Shown: positions 8,667 to 19,349 of the stretch, piece by piece | Numbering within the stretch: the first letter of the stretch is position 1 | How the letters are laid out: every line of letters starts with the position of its first letter | Assembly (NCBI GenBank): GCA_028709215.1 | Contig: JAQVXI010000011.1 | Location: 1 to 57,218, forward strand | Source of the DNA: Bacteroidales bacterium | GTDB lineage: Bacteria; Bacteroidota; Bacteroidia; Bacteroidales; UBA1402 | Length of the DNA stretch: 57,218 nt | Reading direction: 5' to 3' | Position numbers and translations under genes: made by a program | The notes under the pieces: generated by a model | Databases searched by the model: none | What the model was told of the DNA's origin: nothing | The model's input: the letters and a program-made list of their open reading frames with translations, nothing else

Positions 8667-11480
8667 ATGAGAACAATGAAACACTTTCTTATTGTCCTTC
8701 TCGTCTTGACAAGTCAGATGGTCTTTTCTCAAGGTTTGCAGCCACTCCCAATGGACTCAGCCGTACGGTACGGCACATTGGAAAATGGTCTTACCTATTA
8801 CATCCGTCACAATCAACAGCCCAAAGACCGGGCAGAATTTTATATCGCGCAAAACGTAGGCGCAATTTTGGAAACCGACGAACAAAACGGTTTGGCTCAT
8901 TTCCTTGAGCACATGGCGTTTAACGGCACCAAAAATTACCCCGGCAAGCAGTTCATCAATTACTTCGAAACCATCGGTGTTCGGTTTGGCAACAACATCA
9001 ACGCCTATACTTCGCTGGACGAAACGGTTTACAACCTATCGGATGTACCAACCTACCGCGAAGGAGTGATTGATTCCGCACTACTTATACTACACGACTG
9101 GTCGGGTTTTATTTCACTGGAAGAAGCAGAAATCGACCAGGAGCGCGGTGTCATACGCGAAGAATGGCGTCAACGACGTACCGCAACCAGACGTTTGTTT
9201 TCGGCACGCAATCAACGGGTTTTCCCGGCGTCGCAGTATGCCAAACGTGACGTGATTGGCGACACGGCTGTCATCAATAATTTTAGTTACGATACACTCA
9301 GGGCTTACTACAAAAAGTGGTACCGACCCGATCAACAGGCCATTTTGATTGTCGGAGACATCGACGTCGATCAGATTGAGTCCAAAATTAAAACACTCTT
9401 TTCGGATATTCCCAAGCCGGTAGAACCCGCAGAACGCATCTACTATCCGGTTCACGACAATGCAGAACCCATTGTAGCCGTCCTGACGGATCCGGAAGCA
9501 CCTTCCACACAAATCCGTTTGGAATATCGGCTTCAGCCCCTACCCAATGAGGTTCGTCTTTCGGTGCAGGGCTACGCCGTTACGCTGGTTAATCGTTTGA
9601 TCTCGGCCATGACCAACACACGCATTACCGACATCACGAAAGAAGCAGACAGTCCTTTTACCGGCGGGGTTGGCACCATCACTGCACTGACACGTACAAA
9701 AGACATGTTTGTTTTTTTGGTAGAACCGGTTTCGGGCAAAGAAGACGCAGCACGCAAACGTTTGCTTCAGGAGATTGAAATCATCAAACAACACGGTTTT
9801 ACGCCTTCTGAATTGGAACGGGCTAAGGCGAACCTCCTCAGCAGTCTGGAAAAATCATACAACGAACGCAATCAGCAACGCAACAATCAACTGGTTCAGG
9901 AATACACCCGTCATTTTCTAGAATCAGAAGGCATTCCAGGCATTGAGTGGGAATACAATTTTACTCAATCCCTTTTGCCAGCCTTACAGCTGGGACAAAT
10001 CAATCAGATCGCTCAACAATATCTCTCTCAAAACGCCCCTGTCTATACCGTTTCCGGCCCAATCAAAGAAGCACTTCAACACCCGGATGAGACACAGCTA
10101 CTCTCGGAAATCGCCAATATGCCTCATATGGAGATTAAAGCTTACGAGGACATATCAAGCAACATTCCACTCGTTGATGAAGCAATCAAATCGGGAAAGG
10201 TAAAAAAAGTCAAACCCGGACTGATTGAAGGAACCACGGAATGGAAATTATCCAATGGAGTGACCGTTCTGGTCAAACCAACCACCTTCAAACAAGATGA
10301 AATACGCATGCAGGCATGGAGCAACGGAGGATTAAGCCTTGTATCCGAAGAGGCGTTGCCATCGGCCATGCTTAGCACCACGATTGTTTCTCAAAGTGGA
10401 CTGGGACAGTTTTCCCTGACAGAATTAAGCAAGGTCCTGAGTGGTAAGATTGTGCGGATAACCCCCCAAATCAGTGATTACACAGAGGGTTTAAACGGTA
10501 CGTCTTCCGTAAAAGATCTGGAGACGCTACTGCAGCTTACGTATTTGTATTTTACTTCCGTACGTACCGATGAAGCCGCTTATACCCAAACCGTCAAGTC
10601 GATTGAAACCTCACTTGAAAACCGTAAAACAGACCCAAAAAACAGTTACTTGGATTCCATCAATCTGTATCGAAACAATTTCCACCCAAGAAAACCCATT
10701 TTGGATGAACAATTGCTTCAGGAAGTCTCCTTAAATGAGGTGATGGATGCCTTCAAACAGCGTTTTGCGAATCCTGCCGATTTTACCTTCCTTTTTGTCG
10801 GTAATTTTGAAGAAGAAACGCTAAAACAGCTGGTCGAAAAATACCTGGGTGGACTGAAAACGTACAAGAAAAAAGAACAATGGGAAGATCACAACATTCG
10901 CCCCGTTACAAACAACATTCAACGTGACTTTCTCAGAGATTTGCACATGAACAAGGTAACCAACTTCATCGAATACACCGCTGAGGTTCCATACACCCTG
11001 GAGAACCGCATTTTGATCACCATGTTGAGCAATCTTCTGGATCTTCGATACACTGCTACCATCCGCGAAGAAGAAGGCGCCACCTACGGTGTGGGTGTTG
11101 GAGGAAGTCTGCAAAGCAGACCCATACCCATTGCCTCGCTGAATATGTTTTTTGAAACCGATCCGGGTCTGTACAAAGACATGCTTAAAATTATACACAA
11201 CGAACTCAAAAAAATTGCTTCAGAAGGCCCCTTGGCCAGCGATTTGGAAAAAGTTCGGTTGAATCTGCTGAAGGATCACAAGGAAAACTTGCAAGAAAAC
11301 GCCTGGTGGTCACAAGTCATCCAATTGCGCTACGAGACAGGATTATCGTATCCGGAACAGTATGAAAAAACCGTTGAAGAACTGAGCGGATCGGATGTAC
11401 AAAAAATTGCCGAACGCCTTGTGGCATCCGGCAATTCGTTGGAGTTGATCCTCCTTCCAAATATCGAAACCGTCAAATAG
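8667..11480 (+). CDS. M16 (insulinase-family) zinc metallopeptidase, exported
   Basis: A 937-residue two-lobed M16 peptidase. The first ~21 residues form a signal peptide ending near MVFSQ. The inverted zinc motif HFLEH is at 78-82 with the downstream zinc glutamate in EIDQERGVIREEW (about 154-166). The second M16 pair of domains (about 500-937) lacks the HxxEH motif, as normal for the inactive half, and shows the R/Y signature near RYETGLSYPEQYEK. Family enzymes degrade peptides in the periplasm or at the outer membrane. It stands alone between divergent DUF2723 and convergent nadB, overlapping the nadB 3' end by 8 bases. ATG 8667 and ATG 8676 are both possible starts. Confidence 0.92.
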   Translation: MRTMKHFLIVLLVLTSQMVFSQGLQPLPMDSAVRYGTLENGLTYYIRHNQQPKDRAEFYIAQNVGAILETDEQNGLAHFLEHMAFNGTKNYPGKQFINYFETIGVRFGNNINAYTSLDETVYNLSDVPTYREGVIDSALLILHDWSGFISLEEAEIDQERGVIREEWRQRRTATRRLFSARNQRVFPASQYAKRDVIGDTAVINNFSYDTLRAYYKKWYRPDQQAILIVGDIDVDQIESKIKTLFSDIPKPVEPAERIYYPVHDNAEPIVAVLTDPEAPSTQIRLEYRLQPLPNEVRLSVQGYAVTLVNRLISAMTNTRITDITKEADSPFTGGVGTITALTRTKDMFVFLVEPVSGKEDAARKRLLQEIEIIKQHGFTPSELERAKANLLSSLEKSYNERNQQRNNQLVQEYTRHFLESEGIPGIEWEYNFTQSLLPALQLGQINQIAQQYLSQNAPVYTVSGPIKEALQHPDETQLLSEIANMPHMEIKAYEDISSNIPLVDEAIKSGKVKKVKPGLIEGTTEWKLSNGVTVLVKPTTFKQDEIRMQAWSNGGLSLVSEEALPSAMLSTTIVSQSGLGQFSLTELSKVLSGKIVRITPQISDYTEGLNGTSSVKDLETLLQLTYLYFTSVRTDEAAYTQTVKSIETSLENRKTDPKNSYLDSINLYRNNFHPRKPILDEQLLQEVSLNEVMDAFKQRFANPADFTFLFVGNFEEETLKQLVEKYLGGLKTYKKKEQWEDHNIRPVTNNIQRDFLRDLHMNKVTNFIEYTAEVPYTLENRILITMLSNLLDLRYTATIREEEGATYGVGVGGSLQSRPIPIASLNMFFETDPGLYKDMLKIIHNELKKIASEGPLASDLEKVRLNLLKDHKENLQENAWWSQVIQLRYETGLSYPEQYEKTVEELSGSDVQKIAERLVASGNSLELILLPNIETVK

Positions 11481-13044
11481 GATTCTTATCGGGATAGTCG
11501 ATGGTATAATGCAGCCCTCGACTTTCCTTGCGCTCCTGTGCGTGTTTGATGACCAGATAAGCCGTATTGATGATGTTGCGTAATTCGCATATCTCTTTGG
11601 AGACAACCGAGCGTACAAACAAACGCTCGGTTTCTTTGTACAATATATCCAGACGATCAAAGGCTCGCTTCAAGCGCAAATTGGATCGTACGATTCCAAC
11701 ATAGGTACTCATAATCTGTCCGACCTCCTTCTGACTTTGCGTAATCAGAACCATCTCTTCCGGCAAACGCGTCCCCTCATCGTTCCACGAAGGAATGCGC
11801 TCTTCGTATTTGAGAGATTCCACCTGAGCCATTGCGTCCTTTGCTGCCAAATCGGCATAGACGATCGCTTCTAATAAAGAATTGGATGCCAGGCGATTGG
11901 CGCCATGCAAGCCTGTTGAAGCACATTCTCCGGCAGCATACAATCGTCGAATAGAGGTGCGCGCATGCATGTCCACCTTGATGCCACCACACAAAAAATG
12001 TGCAGCCGGAGCAACCGGAATCATCTCCTTCGTGATGTCGATCCCCATCTCCATGCATTTTTTATAAATCATTGGAAAATGTTCGCGAGTCTTGTCTGCA
12101 TCCTCCTGCGTTACATCCAGACAAACGTAATCGTCTCCGTTGACCTTCATCTCGGTATCGATGGCTCTGGCAACAATATCTCTGGGAGCCAGCGATCCTC
12201 GAGCATCGTAGCGTTGCATAAAACAGTCACCCGACTTCGTTTTCAACACAGCCCCATACCCACGCATGGCTTCCGTGATCAAAAAAGAGGGGCGTTCGTT
12301 GGGGTTGAATAATGCTGTTGGATGAAACTGGACAAACTCCATACCGCTTACAGTTCCTTTGGCTCTGTAAACCATCGCGATACCATCTCCGGTAGCAATA
12401 AGGGGATTGGTTGTTGTTTGATAAATGTTGCCGATTCCACCGGTTGCCATCAAGGTTGTTTTTGCCAGGAAAGTTTCGATGTGTCGAGTTTTGAGATTTA
12501 AAATGTAGGCTCCGTAACACTCGATGTTGTCGGAATGCCGCGTGACATTCTGACCCAAATGGTGTTGTGTGAGGATTTCGACGGCAAAATGGTGATCAAA
12601 AACATGGATGTTCGGATGCTTCTTTATGCTCTCAATCAAACTCTGCTGTATCTCAGCCCCTGTTGAGTCCTTATGGTGCAAAATGCGAAAATCAGAATGA
12701 CCTCCCTCCTTATGCAAATCGAAACCACCCGATTCGTCCTTGTCAAACTGAACACCCCAGCTGATCAATTCATGGATTTGCTCGGGAGCCTCCCGCACCA
12801 CCATTTCGACCACTTGACGGTCACACAAACCATCACCGGCAATGAGCGTATCCTCTATATGTTTATCAAATTGATCGGTTGTCTTGGTAACCGATGCAAT
12901 ACCCCCTTGGGCATAATACGTATTGGTTTCTTCCAAACCCGTCTTACAACACAAGGCCACTTTGCCCTTTTTGGCAACTTTTAATGCAAAGCTCATTCCG
13001 GCCATACCGGAACCAATGACTAGAAAATCATATCTTCTTACCAT
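11473..13044 (-). CDS. nadB: L-aspartate oxidase
   Basis: A 523-residue flavoprotein that oxidises L-aspartate to iminoaspartate, the first step of de novo NAD synthesis. The FAD dinucleotide-binding motif IGSGMAGMSFAL is at about 10-21. The succinate dehydrogenase/aspartate oxidase signature appears as the EETNTYYAQGGIAS region (about 39-52), the EGGHS segment, VQFHPTALF, and the cap/arginine region (RDIVARAID). The C-terminal helical domain ends in RGLHYTIDYP, typical of NadB rather than SdhA. nadA and nadC are not next to it. The gene has its own -7 box and converges on the M16 peptidase with an 8-base overlap. Confidence 0.95.
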   Translation of the reverse strand: MVRRYDFLVIGSGMAGMSFALKVAKKGKVALCCKTGLEETNTYYAQGGIASVTKTTDQFDKHIEDTLIAGDGLCDRQVVEMVVREAPEQIHELISWGVQFDKDESGGFDLHKEGGHSDFRILHHKDSTGAEIQQSLIESIKKHPNIHVFDHHFAVEILTQHHLGQNVTRHSDNIECYGAYILNLKTRHIETFLAKTTLMATGGIGNIYQTTTNPLIATGDGIAMVYRAKGTVSGMEFVQFHPTALFNPNERPSFLITEAMRGYGAVLKTKSGDCFMQRYDARGSLAPRDIVARAIDTEMKVNGDDYVCLDVTQEDADKTREHFPMIYKKCMEMGIDITKEMIPVAPAAHFLCGGIKVDMHARTSIRRLYAAGECASTGLHGANRLASNSLLEAIVYADLAAKDAMAQVESLKYEERIPSWNDEGTRLPEEMVLITQSQKEVGQIMSTYVGIVRSNLRLKRAFDRLDILYKETERLFVRSVVSKEICELRNIINTAYLVIKHAQERKESRGLHYTIDYPDKNPI

Positions 13045-13083
13045 ACTCTAAACTTTAAGGTCGGTACCCGGCCATTCGTAAAA

Positions 13084-13091
13084 CAAAAGTA
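13084..13091 (-). promoter_or_regulatory. -7 box of nadB
   Basis: Minus-strand TACTTTTG, 39 bases before the nadB ATG. It lies back to back with the leuS box at 13105-13112. No clear -33 TTG was found. Confidence 0.5.
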
Positions 13092-13104
13092 CGTGTTTTT
13101 TGAT

Positions 13105-13112
13105 TACCTTTG
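13105..13112 (+). promoter_or_regulatory. -7 box of leuS
   Basis: TACCTTTG ending 24 bases before the ATG at 13137. The spacing favours ATG 13137 over GTG 13131. No T-box leader is visible; the space is too short for one. Confidence 0.55.
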
Positions 13113-13136
13113 CAGCGTTTTTATTGACTCGTGGCT

Positions 13137-15908
13137 ATGGAATACAAATTCAAGGATATTGAACAAAAATGGCAGGCACGTTGGAAAACGCAAGGGACCT
13201 ACCAAGTAACTGAAAATTCAGACAAACCCAAGTACTACGTGCTGGACATGTTTCCATACCCGTCCGGTGCCGGTCTACACGTCGGACACCCGCTTGGTTA
13301 CATTGCTTCCGACATCTACTCCCGCTACAAACGCCTCAATGGGTTTAATGTATTGCACCCGATGGGTTACGATGCCTACGGCTTACCTGCAGAACAATAC
13401 GCCATCCAAACGGGGCAGCACCCGGCTGTAACAACAGCCAAAAACATCGCCCGCTACCGCGAACAATTGGACAAAATCGGATTTTGTTACGATTGGAATC
13501 GTGAAATACGTACGTGCGAACCGGATTTTTATAAATGGACGCAATGGGCCTTTATAAAAATGTACAATAGCTACTACGATACCGCCTTGGATAAGGCGCA
13601 ACCCATTGATAACCTGATTGCTCATTTTGAGCGTTATGGAAATCGGACGGAAAATGGGGAAGACTTTCCTGCCGCACATTCGGAAATCGAATCTTTTGAC
13701 TCCACAACCTGGAACACGCTGGCGGAAAAGGAAAAACAACGCATTCTGATGAATTACCGCATCGCCTATCTGGGCGATTCCATGGTCAATTGGTGCCCCA
13801 AGCTGGGCACAGTGTTGGCCAACGACGAAGTCAGCGAAGGGCTTTCCATTCGTGGGGGGTTTCCGGTGGAGCAAAAAGTAATGCGTCAGTGGTGTTTGCG
13901 CATCTCCGCCTATGCTCAACGCCTGTTGATCGGATTGGATACGCTGGATTGGACCGAATCGCTCAAAGAGACGCAGCGCAACTGGATAGGGAGAAGTGAA
14001 GGCGCCGAACTCCGTTTTGATATACAGGACAGTGATCAATCCTTCGTAGTCTTCACTACGCGTGCAGATACGGTTTTTGGAGTGACGTTTATGGTGCTCG
14101 CTCCGGAAAGCGAGTTGGTTGTTCAATTGACCACCGAATCACAACAAAAAGAAGTCAACGACTATTGCCAACGTGTGCGCAAGCGTACCGAACGGGAACG
14201 CATTGCTGACCGCAAGGTTACCGGTGTTTTTAGTGGCTCATATGCCATCAATCCGTTTACCAAGCAGCCGGTTCCCATTTGGATCAGCGATTACGTTTTG
14301 GCCGGTTACGGTACCGGGGCCATCATGGCGGTGCCGGCGCACGATAGTCGGGATTATGCGTTTGCCAAACATTTCAACTTGCCCATCATTCCATTGATCG
14401 AAGGAGCCGATGTTCAGGACAGTAGTTTTGATGCCAAAGAGGGCATTCTGATGAATTCCGGATTTCTCAACGGGCTTACAGTTCCCGAGGCCATTGAGCG
14501 TACCAAAACATACATTAAAGCGAATGGGCTAGGGCAGATCAAAGTCAACTATCGACTGCGGGATGCCATTTTCAGTCGCCAACGGTATTGGGGTGAGCCC
14601 TTCCCGGTTTACTACAAAGAGGGTATACCCTACATGTTGGATGAGCGTCAACTACCCTTGGAGCTTCCGGAAGTAGAAACCTTTTTGCCGACCGAAAAAG
14701 GAGAACCTCCTTTGGGACATGCAAAAAATTGGCAAACCCCGGATGGTTTTCCCTTGGAATTGAATACGATGCCTGGCTTTGCTGGCTCTTCGGCCTATTA
14801 TTTGCGGTATATGGATCCGCACAACCAACAGGCCCTTGTCAGCCCGGAGGCCAATCAATACTGGCAACAAGTGGATTTGTACATCGGTGGAACAGAGCAT
14901 GCTACCGGACATTTGATATACAGCCGCTTCTGGAATAAGTTTTTATACGATCTGGGCATTGTATGCAAAGAGGAACCCTTCCAAAAGCTGATCAATCAAG
15001 GGATGATTCAAGGACGTTCCAATTTTGTGTATCGCATCAAGGACAGCAACACGTATGTGTCGTACAATTTGAAGGACGCATACGAATACACGGCCATTCA
15101 TGTAGATGTCAACATCGTAAGCAACGATGTTCTGGATTTGGATCGCTTCAAAGCCTGGAGTCCGGATTATGCAAATGCCGAGTTTCTATTGGAAGAGGGC
15201 AAATACATTTGCGGATGGGCCGTTGAGAAGATGTCCAAATCTATGTATAATGTCGTTAATCCGGACGACATAGTCGATCGATTTGGAGCCGATACGCTGA
15301 GACTGTATGAGATGTTCCTTGGACCGCTCGAGCAATCCAAACCGTGGGATACCAACGGCATTGACGGAGTACATCGATTCTTAAAGAAACTTTGGAACCT
15401 TTGTACCGGCGAGGATGCGTTTTATTTCTCTATGGAAGAAGCCACAGCCGAAGAAAACAAAGCCCTGCATAAGCTCATCAAGAAAATCAGTTGGGATATC
15501 GAACACTTCTCATTCAATACGTCCATCAGCGCTTTTATGATTTGCGTAAACGAATTGACCTCGTTGCGTTGCAACAAAAAAGCGATTTTAAAACCTTTGA
15601 TTATCTTGCTGGCTCCGTTTGCTCCCCATTTGGCCGAAGAGTTGTGGGAAGCGATGGGTGAAAAGGGCAGTGTTTGCGATGCAGCATGGCCGGAATTGAA
15701 TGAGGACTTTTTGAAGGAATCTACGTTCCAATACCCCATTTCCTTCAATGGAAAAACCCGTTTCACACTTGAACTTTCGGCAACGGCCGATCGTTCAGCG
15801 ATTGAGAAAGTGGTGTTGGAGCATCCGAATTCACAGAAGTGGCTGGAAGGAAAGCAACCGAAAAAAATAATCATTGTTCTCAATAAAATTGTCAATATTG
15901 TTGTGTAA
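13137..15908 (+). CDS. leuS: Leucyl-tRNA synthetase
   Basis: A 923-residue class I synthetase that charges tRNA-Leu. The HIGH motif is HVGH at 48-51 within [12 protein letters not shown], and KMSKS is at about 698-702. The editing (CP1) domain contains the TTRADT threonine-rich motif ([16 protein letters not shown], about 305-320) and the [15 protein letters not shown] motif with its editing aspartate (about 397-411). The long stretch between the catalytic halves ([17 protein letters not shown] and following, about 625-690) is typical of Bacteroidetes LeuRS. A GTG six bases upstream could also be used. It heads a probable operon with a YitT-family gene 14 bases downstream. Confidence 0.97.
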   Translation: MEYKFKDIEQKWQARWKTQGTYQVTENSDKPKYYVLDMFPYPSGAGLHVGHPLGYIASDIYSRYKRLNGFNVLHPMGYDAYGLPAEQYAIQTGQHPAVTTAKNIARYREQLDKIGFCYDWNREIRTCEPDFYKWTQWAFIKMYNSYYDTALDKAQPIDNLIAHFERYGNRTENGEDFPAAHSEIESFDSTTWNTLAEKEKQRILMNYRIAYLGDSMVNWCPKLGTVLANDEVSEGLSIRGGFPVEQKVMRQWCLRISAYAQRLLIGLDTLDWTESLKETQRNWIGRSEGAELRFDIQDSDQSFVVFTTRADTVFGVTFMVLAPESELVVQLTTESQQKEVNDYCQRVRKRTERERIADRKVTGVFSGSYAINPFTKQPVPIWISDYVLAGYGTGAIMAVPAHDSRDYAFAKHFNLPIIPLIEGADVQDSSFDAKEGILMNSGFLNGLTVPEAIERTKTYIKANGLGQIKVNYRLRDAIFSRQRYWGEPFPVYYKEGIPYMLDERQLPLELPEVETFLPTEKGEPPLGHAKNWQTPDGFPLELNTMPGFAGSSAYYLRYMDPHNQQALVSPEANQYWQQVDLYIGGTEHATGHLIYSRFWNKFLYDLGIVCKEEPFQKLINQGMIQGRSNFVYRIKDSNTYVSYNLKDAYEYTAIHVDVNIVSNDVLDLDRFKAWSPDYANAEFLLEEGKYICGWAVEKMSKSMYNVVNPDDIVDRFGADTLRLYEMFLGPLEQSKPWDTNGIDGVHRFLKKLWNLCTGEDAFYFSMEEATAEENKALHKLIKKISWDIEHFSFNTSISAFMICVNELTSLRCNKKAILKPLIILLAPFAPHLAEELWEAMGEKGSVCDAAWPELNEDFLKESTFQYPISFNGKTRFTLELSATADRSAIEKVVLEHPNSQKWLEGKQPKKIIIVLNKIVNIVV

Positions 15909-15922
15909 CGTAAGCACAAGTC

Positions 15923-16789
15923 ATGGCAAACAAATTTAAACTTGATTCCATCAAGGAGTACGCGACCATATTGATCGGGCTTTCCTTGTATGCCTTTGGT
16001 TGGACCGGTTTTTTACTTCCACACGAAATAACGACCGGTGGTGTCACAGGGATTGGGGCGTTGCTTTTTTATGCAAAAGAAGTTCCGGTCGCTTTGACTT
16101 TTTTTGCCATCAATATCGTGTTGCTCTTTTTTTCCATTCGTCTGTTTGGATGGAAATTTAGCCTCCGAACCGTGTTTGGCGTTTTATTTCTGACTCTTTT
16201 CTTAAGCGTCGCACAAAACTTGATTGATAAACCCATCCTTGTCGAAGAGCCGTTTATGGCTTGCGTAGTGGGTGGTATTCTGGCCGGTGTTGGGATTGGC
16301 ATGGTCTTCACAGCAAACGGAAGCACCGGTGGTACGGATATTGTCGCACTGATCATCAACAAGTATCGCAACATCACCATCGGCAGAGGCATTTTATACA
16401 GTGATTTGATTATTATCTGCAGCTCTTACTTTCTTTTTCAAAGCATTGATAAAATCATTTTTGGGCTCACGACGCTGGCCGTTAGTTCGTACTGTGTCGA
16501 TTTGGTTGTGAATGGTGTACGGCAGTCGGTACAGTTTATGATTTTTTCTAAGAAGCACGAAGAAATCGCAGAACGCATCAATTCGGAAGTGCGAAGGGGT
16601 GTGACGGAACTGAACGGTATGGGCTGGTACTCAAAACAGCCCATGAAAGTACTGATGATTATGGCACGCAAGAATGAATCGGTCAAGATCTTCCGAATCG
16701 TCAAACAGGTTGATCCGGATGCGTTCGTTTCTCAGAGTTCTGTCATTGGGGTTTACGGACAAGGGTTTGATATCATAAAATCCAAATAA
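15923..16789 (+). CDS. YitT family membrane protein (DUF161/DUF2179)
   Basis: A 288-residue protein with five or six membrane segments in the first ~190 residues (for example ATILIGLSLYAFGWTGFLL, and GGILAGVGIGMVFTANGSTGG), followed by a soluble DUF2179 domain (about 205-288) with the RGVTELNGMGWYS and KVLMIMARKNE segments. The glycine-rich GSTGGTDIVALIINKY is the YitT hallmark. The function of the family is not established; transport of a small solute is often suggested. It follows leuS by 14 bases and precedes a small outer-membrane protein by one base. Confidence 0.88.
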   Translation: MANKFKLDSIKEYATILIGLSLYAFGWTGFLLPHEITTGGVTGIGALLFYAKEVPVALTFFAINIVLLFFSIRLFGWKFSLRTVFGVLFLTLFLSVAQNLIDKPILVEEPFMACVVGGILAGVGIGMVFTANGSTGGTDIVALIINKYRNITIGRGILYSDLIIICSSYFLFQSIDKIIFGLTTLAVSSYCVDLVVNGVRQSVQFMIFSKKHEEIAERINSEVRRGVTELNGMGWYSKQPMKVLMIMARKNESVKIFRIVKQVDPDAFVSQSSVIGVYGQGFDIIKSK

Positions 16790-16790
16790 T

Positions 16791-17480
16791 ATGAGACGCA
16801 TTCCGGTTATCGGCTTTCTTTTTATGTGTTTGATCCACTCCAAGGCACAGGATGGTTTGAGTTTGGAAGGAAATCTGGGACTGCAGTACACGGGTTCTGC
16901 TCCGGCATACAGTCTTCAGCTGGAAGGCCGCTATTGGTTTTCGCCCCAATGGTCTGCTTCCGCAGGCGTTGGACTCTGGGATTCCGGCATTCGTGGAGAG
17001 TGGATGGAACAGGTGAACAGCAATACGCAGCGTTTTTACCACCTAAGCGACCACGAGGTGATGCCCAGTCTGCAAGCGGGTTTGCGCTATGAAAGGAGCC
17101 TGTTTTCGCTCAACAATCGAGATGTAGCTTTTTTCCTTCAAGGCAAAACGTATCTGTTGATGCACAAGCAGCGCAATACAAGCCTCTATCAAAAAGAATA
17201 CAGCAGGGATGACGCACAGTCCCCATATATGCCGTCATCCGCTACTTCAGGCAGCGTTCAGGGGCACGCTCCACCAAGCCTTCATGCAGGACTTGATTTG
17301 GGTTTAAACTATCCGTTGAACGAGGAATACTCGATCGCTGTATCCTATGGGTTCAGCAACATTGATCTCTTTACTGCCATGCGCAACAAGAGCCTTTTGA
17401 ACGTGGATTTAAACCCTTGGATTCCAAACCCAAACCTGCATTCTTTTGGCATCGGCATACGCCGTTATTTCGGCCGATAA
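16791..17480 (+). CDS. Putative outer-membrane beta-barrel protein
   Basis: I do not recognise this 229-residue protein as a named family. A signal peptide covers about residues 1-19, ending at HSKAQ. The mature part alternates hydrophobic and polar residues with many aromatics (LQLEGRYWFSPQWSASAGVG, LDLGLNYPLNEEYSIAVSYG) and ends in GIGIRRYFGR, as expected for an eight-stranded outer-membrane barrel with a final aromatic-rich strand. Its start lies one base after the YitT stop, so it belongs to the leuS operon. It may be structural or bind an unknown ligand; nothing catalytic is visible. Confidence 0.65.
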   Translation: MRRIPVIGFLFMCLIHSKAQDGLSLEGNLGLQYTGSAPAYSLQLEGRYWFSPQWSASAGVGLWDSGIRGEWMEQVNSNTQRFYHLSDHEVMPSLQAGLRYERSLFSLNNRDVAFFLQGKTYLLMHKQRNTSLYQKEYSRDDAQSPYMPSSATSGSVQGHAPPSLHAGLDLGLNYPLNEEYSIAVSYGFSNIDLFTAMRNKSLLNVDLNPWIPNPNLHSFGIGIRRYFGR

Positions 17481-17512
17481 GGCTTGTTGTATCACCTTTT
17501 TAGTTTAAATTC

Positions 17513-19201
17513 ATGACTTTTGCCTATAGTCCCAAACTCCTTGAGATGCTCAAGGGGTACAATCGTGAAAAATTTTTAAAAGATTTAATGGCCGGCATCA
17601 TTGTCGGTATTGTCGCATTACCCCTTGCCATCGCCTTCGGGATTGCTTCGGGTGTTTCTCCGGAAAAAGGGCTGATCACCGCCATTATCGGAGGTTTCCT
17701 GATTTCATTCCTTGGAGGTAGCAGTGTACAAATCGGCGGGCCGACCGGCGCCTTCATTGTGATCGTTTACGGCATTGTCGAACAATACGGGACCAGTGGG
17801 CTGATCGTGGCTACATTGATGGCCGGTGTGATGTTGATTGCAATGGGTGTTTTAAAAATGGGGAGTGTCATTAAGTTTATGCCCTATCCGATCGTGGTCG
17901 GTTTTACCAGTGGGATTGCATTGACCATCTTCTCAACTCAAATCAACGATCTTTTTGGCATGTCCATCGACAAGCTTCCCGGTGATTTCCTGAGCAAGTG
18001 GGGTGTCTATGCACAACATCTCAGCAACATCAATCCTTGGTCCTTTGTGGTTGGACTTGCTACCATCTCCATCATTGTCTTCTGGCCGCGCATTTCAAAA
18101 AAGATACCGGGATCACTGGTTGCAATCGTATTGATTACGGCAGTAATGTATGCATTGGAACAATTTACCCACTTCGAGGGTGTTCAAACCATTGGAGATC
18201 ATTTCAGCATTAAAGCCAGCTTGCCCATACCAGAAACGCCTGTGATCAACATGGATCTCATCCGACAATTATTCCCCTCCGCATTCACGATTGCGATGTT
18301 GGGTGCCATCGAATCCTTGCTGTCTGCAATGGTGGCGGATGGTGTGACCGGAGATCGGCACAATTCAAATACGGAGCTCATTGGTCAGGGCATCGCAAAC
18401 ATGATTGTACCGTTTTTTGGTGGAATTCCGGCCACAGGAGCCATCGCGCGTACGATGACGAACATCAACAACGGCGGCAGAACACCCATCGCCGGCATGA
18501 TACATGCCGTGGTACTGTTGTTGATTCTGTTGTTTTTGGGGCCTTTGACAAAGTACATTCCAATGGCCTGCCTAGCTGGTGTATTGATCGTTGTCTCCTA
18601 CAACATGAGCGAGTGGAGGCAGTTCAAAGCATTGTTGCGCATGCCCAAATCGGATGTGCTTGTATTGTTGCTCACCTTTTTCCTAACAGTCCTTTTTGAC
18701 TTGACCATCGCCATTGAGGTGGGTTTGATTATGGCTGCCGTATTATTTATCCGACGCATTATGGAAACGTCGTCTGTTTCCGTACTCGAAGACGAACTCA
18801 AGCCGGATGCCTATTCGGAGAACGATGAGACACTGAGCATTCCGGATGGAGTCATGGTGTTTGAAGTCAACGGGCCGTTCTTTTTTGGTGTCGCCAACAA
18901 GTTTGAAGAACAGATGGATGTACTTGGGGTGAAGCCTGTTGTTCGGATCATTCGTATGCGAAAAGTACCCTTTATTGACTCGACCGGTGTAAAAAACCTT
19001 CGGAATCTGATCCTTCAGGCAAAGCACGATCATGTGGTTACGGTCTTATCCGGAGTGAATCCTACGGTACACGATGTGCTTAAGCGTGCAAACATTGCAT
19101 CGCTGCTTGGAGAAGAAAACGTCTGCGCGACCATTTATATGGCTTTGGAGCGAGCCAAAGCCATCATGAATGATAAAAATATTAAACCAAGTAAATCTTG
19201 A
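17513..19201 (+). CDS. SulP family inorganic anion transporter with STAS domain
   Basis: A 562-residue SLC26/SulP transporter. The N-terminal motif DLMAGIIVGIVALPLAIAFG (about 25-44) and the following ASGVSPEKGLITAIIGGFL are the family signature; about 12-14 membrane segments run to ~420. A C-terminal STAS domain (about 440-550) contains the conserved IRMRKVPFIDSTG loop. Members carry sulfate, bicarbonate or related anions across the inner membrane; the substrate cannot be assigned here and no sulfate-assimilation genes adjoin. It is separated by 32 bases from the barrel gene and ends just before the metK promoter. Confidence 0.93.
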   Translation: MTFAYSPKLLEMLKGYNREKFLKDLMAGIIVGIVALPLAIAFGIASGVSPEKGLITAIIGGFLISFLGGSSVQIGGPTGAFIVIVYGIVEQYGTSGLIVATLMAGVMLIAMGVLKMGSVIKFMPYPIVVGFTSGIALTIFSTQINDLFGMSIDKLPGDFLSKWGVYAQHLSNINPWSFVVGLATISIIVFWPRISKKIPGSLVAIVLITAVMYALEQFTHFEGVQTIGDHFSIKASLPIPETPVINMDLIRQLFPSAFTIAMLGAIESLLSAMVADGVTGDRHNSNTELIGQGIANMIVPFFGGIPATGAIARTMTNINNGGRTPIAGMIHAVVLLLILLFLGPLTKYIPMACLAGVLIVVSYNMSEWRQFKALLRMPKSDVLVLLLTFFLTVLFDLTIAIEVGLIMAAVLFIRRIMETSSVSVLEDELKPDAYSENDETLSIPDGVMVFEVNGPFFFGVANKFEEQMDVLGVKPVVRIIRMRKVPFIDSTGVKNLRNLILQAKHDHVVTVLSGVNPTVHDVLKRANIASLLGEENVCATIYMALERAKAIMNDKNIKPSKS

Positions 19202-19213
19202 TATAATTTTCCC

Positions 19214-19221
19214 TATATTTG
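19214..19221 (+). promoter_or_regulatory. -7 box of metK
   Basis: TATATTTG just after the SulP stop. Transcription would begin around 19225-19230, right at the 5' stem of the SAM-II-like element. Confidence 0.55.
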
Positions 19222-19230
19222 CAGTCTGTT

Positions 19231-19279
19231 TGTGGAAAGATTTGTACGCTTGCAACCACGTGAAAAAATGCTAAAGACT
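19231..19279 (+). promoter_or_regulatory. SAM-II-like riboswitch upstream of metK
   Basis: The leader matches the SAM-II (metA) element as I remember it. GTGG (19232-19235) pairs with CCAC (19256-19259) as stem P1. The first loop carries GATTTG (19239-19244), the hairpin loop carries GCTTGCA (19248-19254), and the 3' part reads CGTGAAAA then GCTAAAGAC (19259-19278). GCA at 19252-19254 can pair with TGC at 19269-19271 as the pseudoknot. SAM-II elements bind S-adenosylmethionine and shut off downstream expression, so placement before the SAM synthase gene fits feedback control. The promoter box 10 bases upstream places the element at the very 5' end of the RNA. About 70 bases separate it from the ATG. 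Confidence 0.72.
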
Positions 19280-19349
19280 TCTTTTGCACTCCGTAGCGTC
19301 CGTATATTTCTTCTGTACAAACAGCCCGTTTCTTTTAAAATTAAACGCT

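Noticed and set aside
13045-13136. T-box or other leader control of leuS (and of tyrS, 30202-30294)
   Set aside because: The leaders are short or lack a specifier stem and T-box sequence, and T-boxes are not expected in Bacteroidetes.
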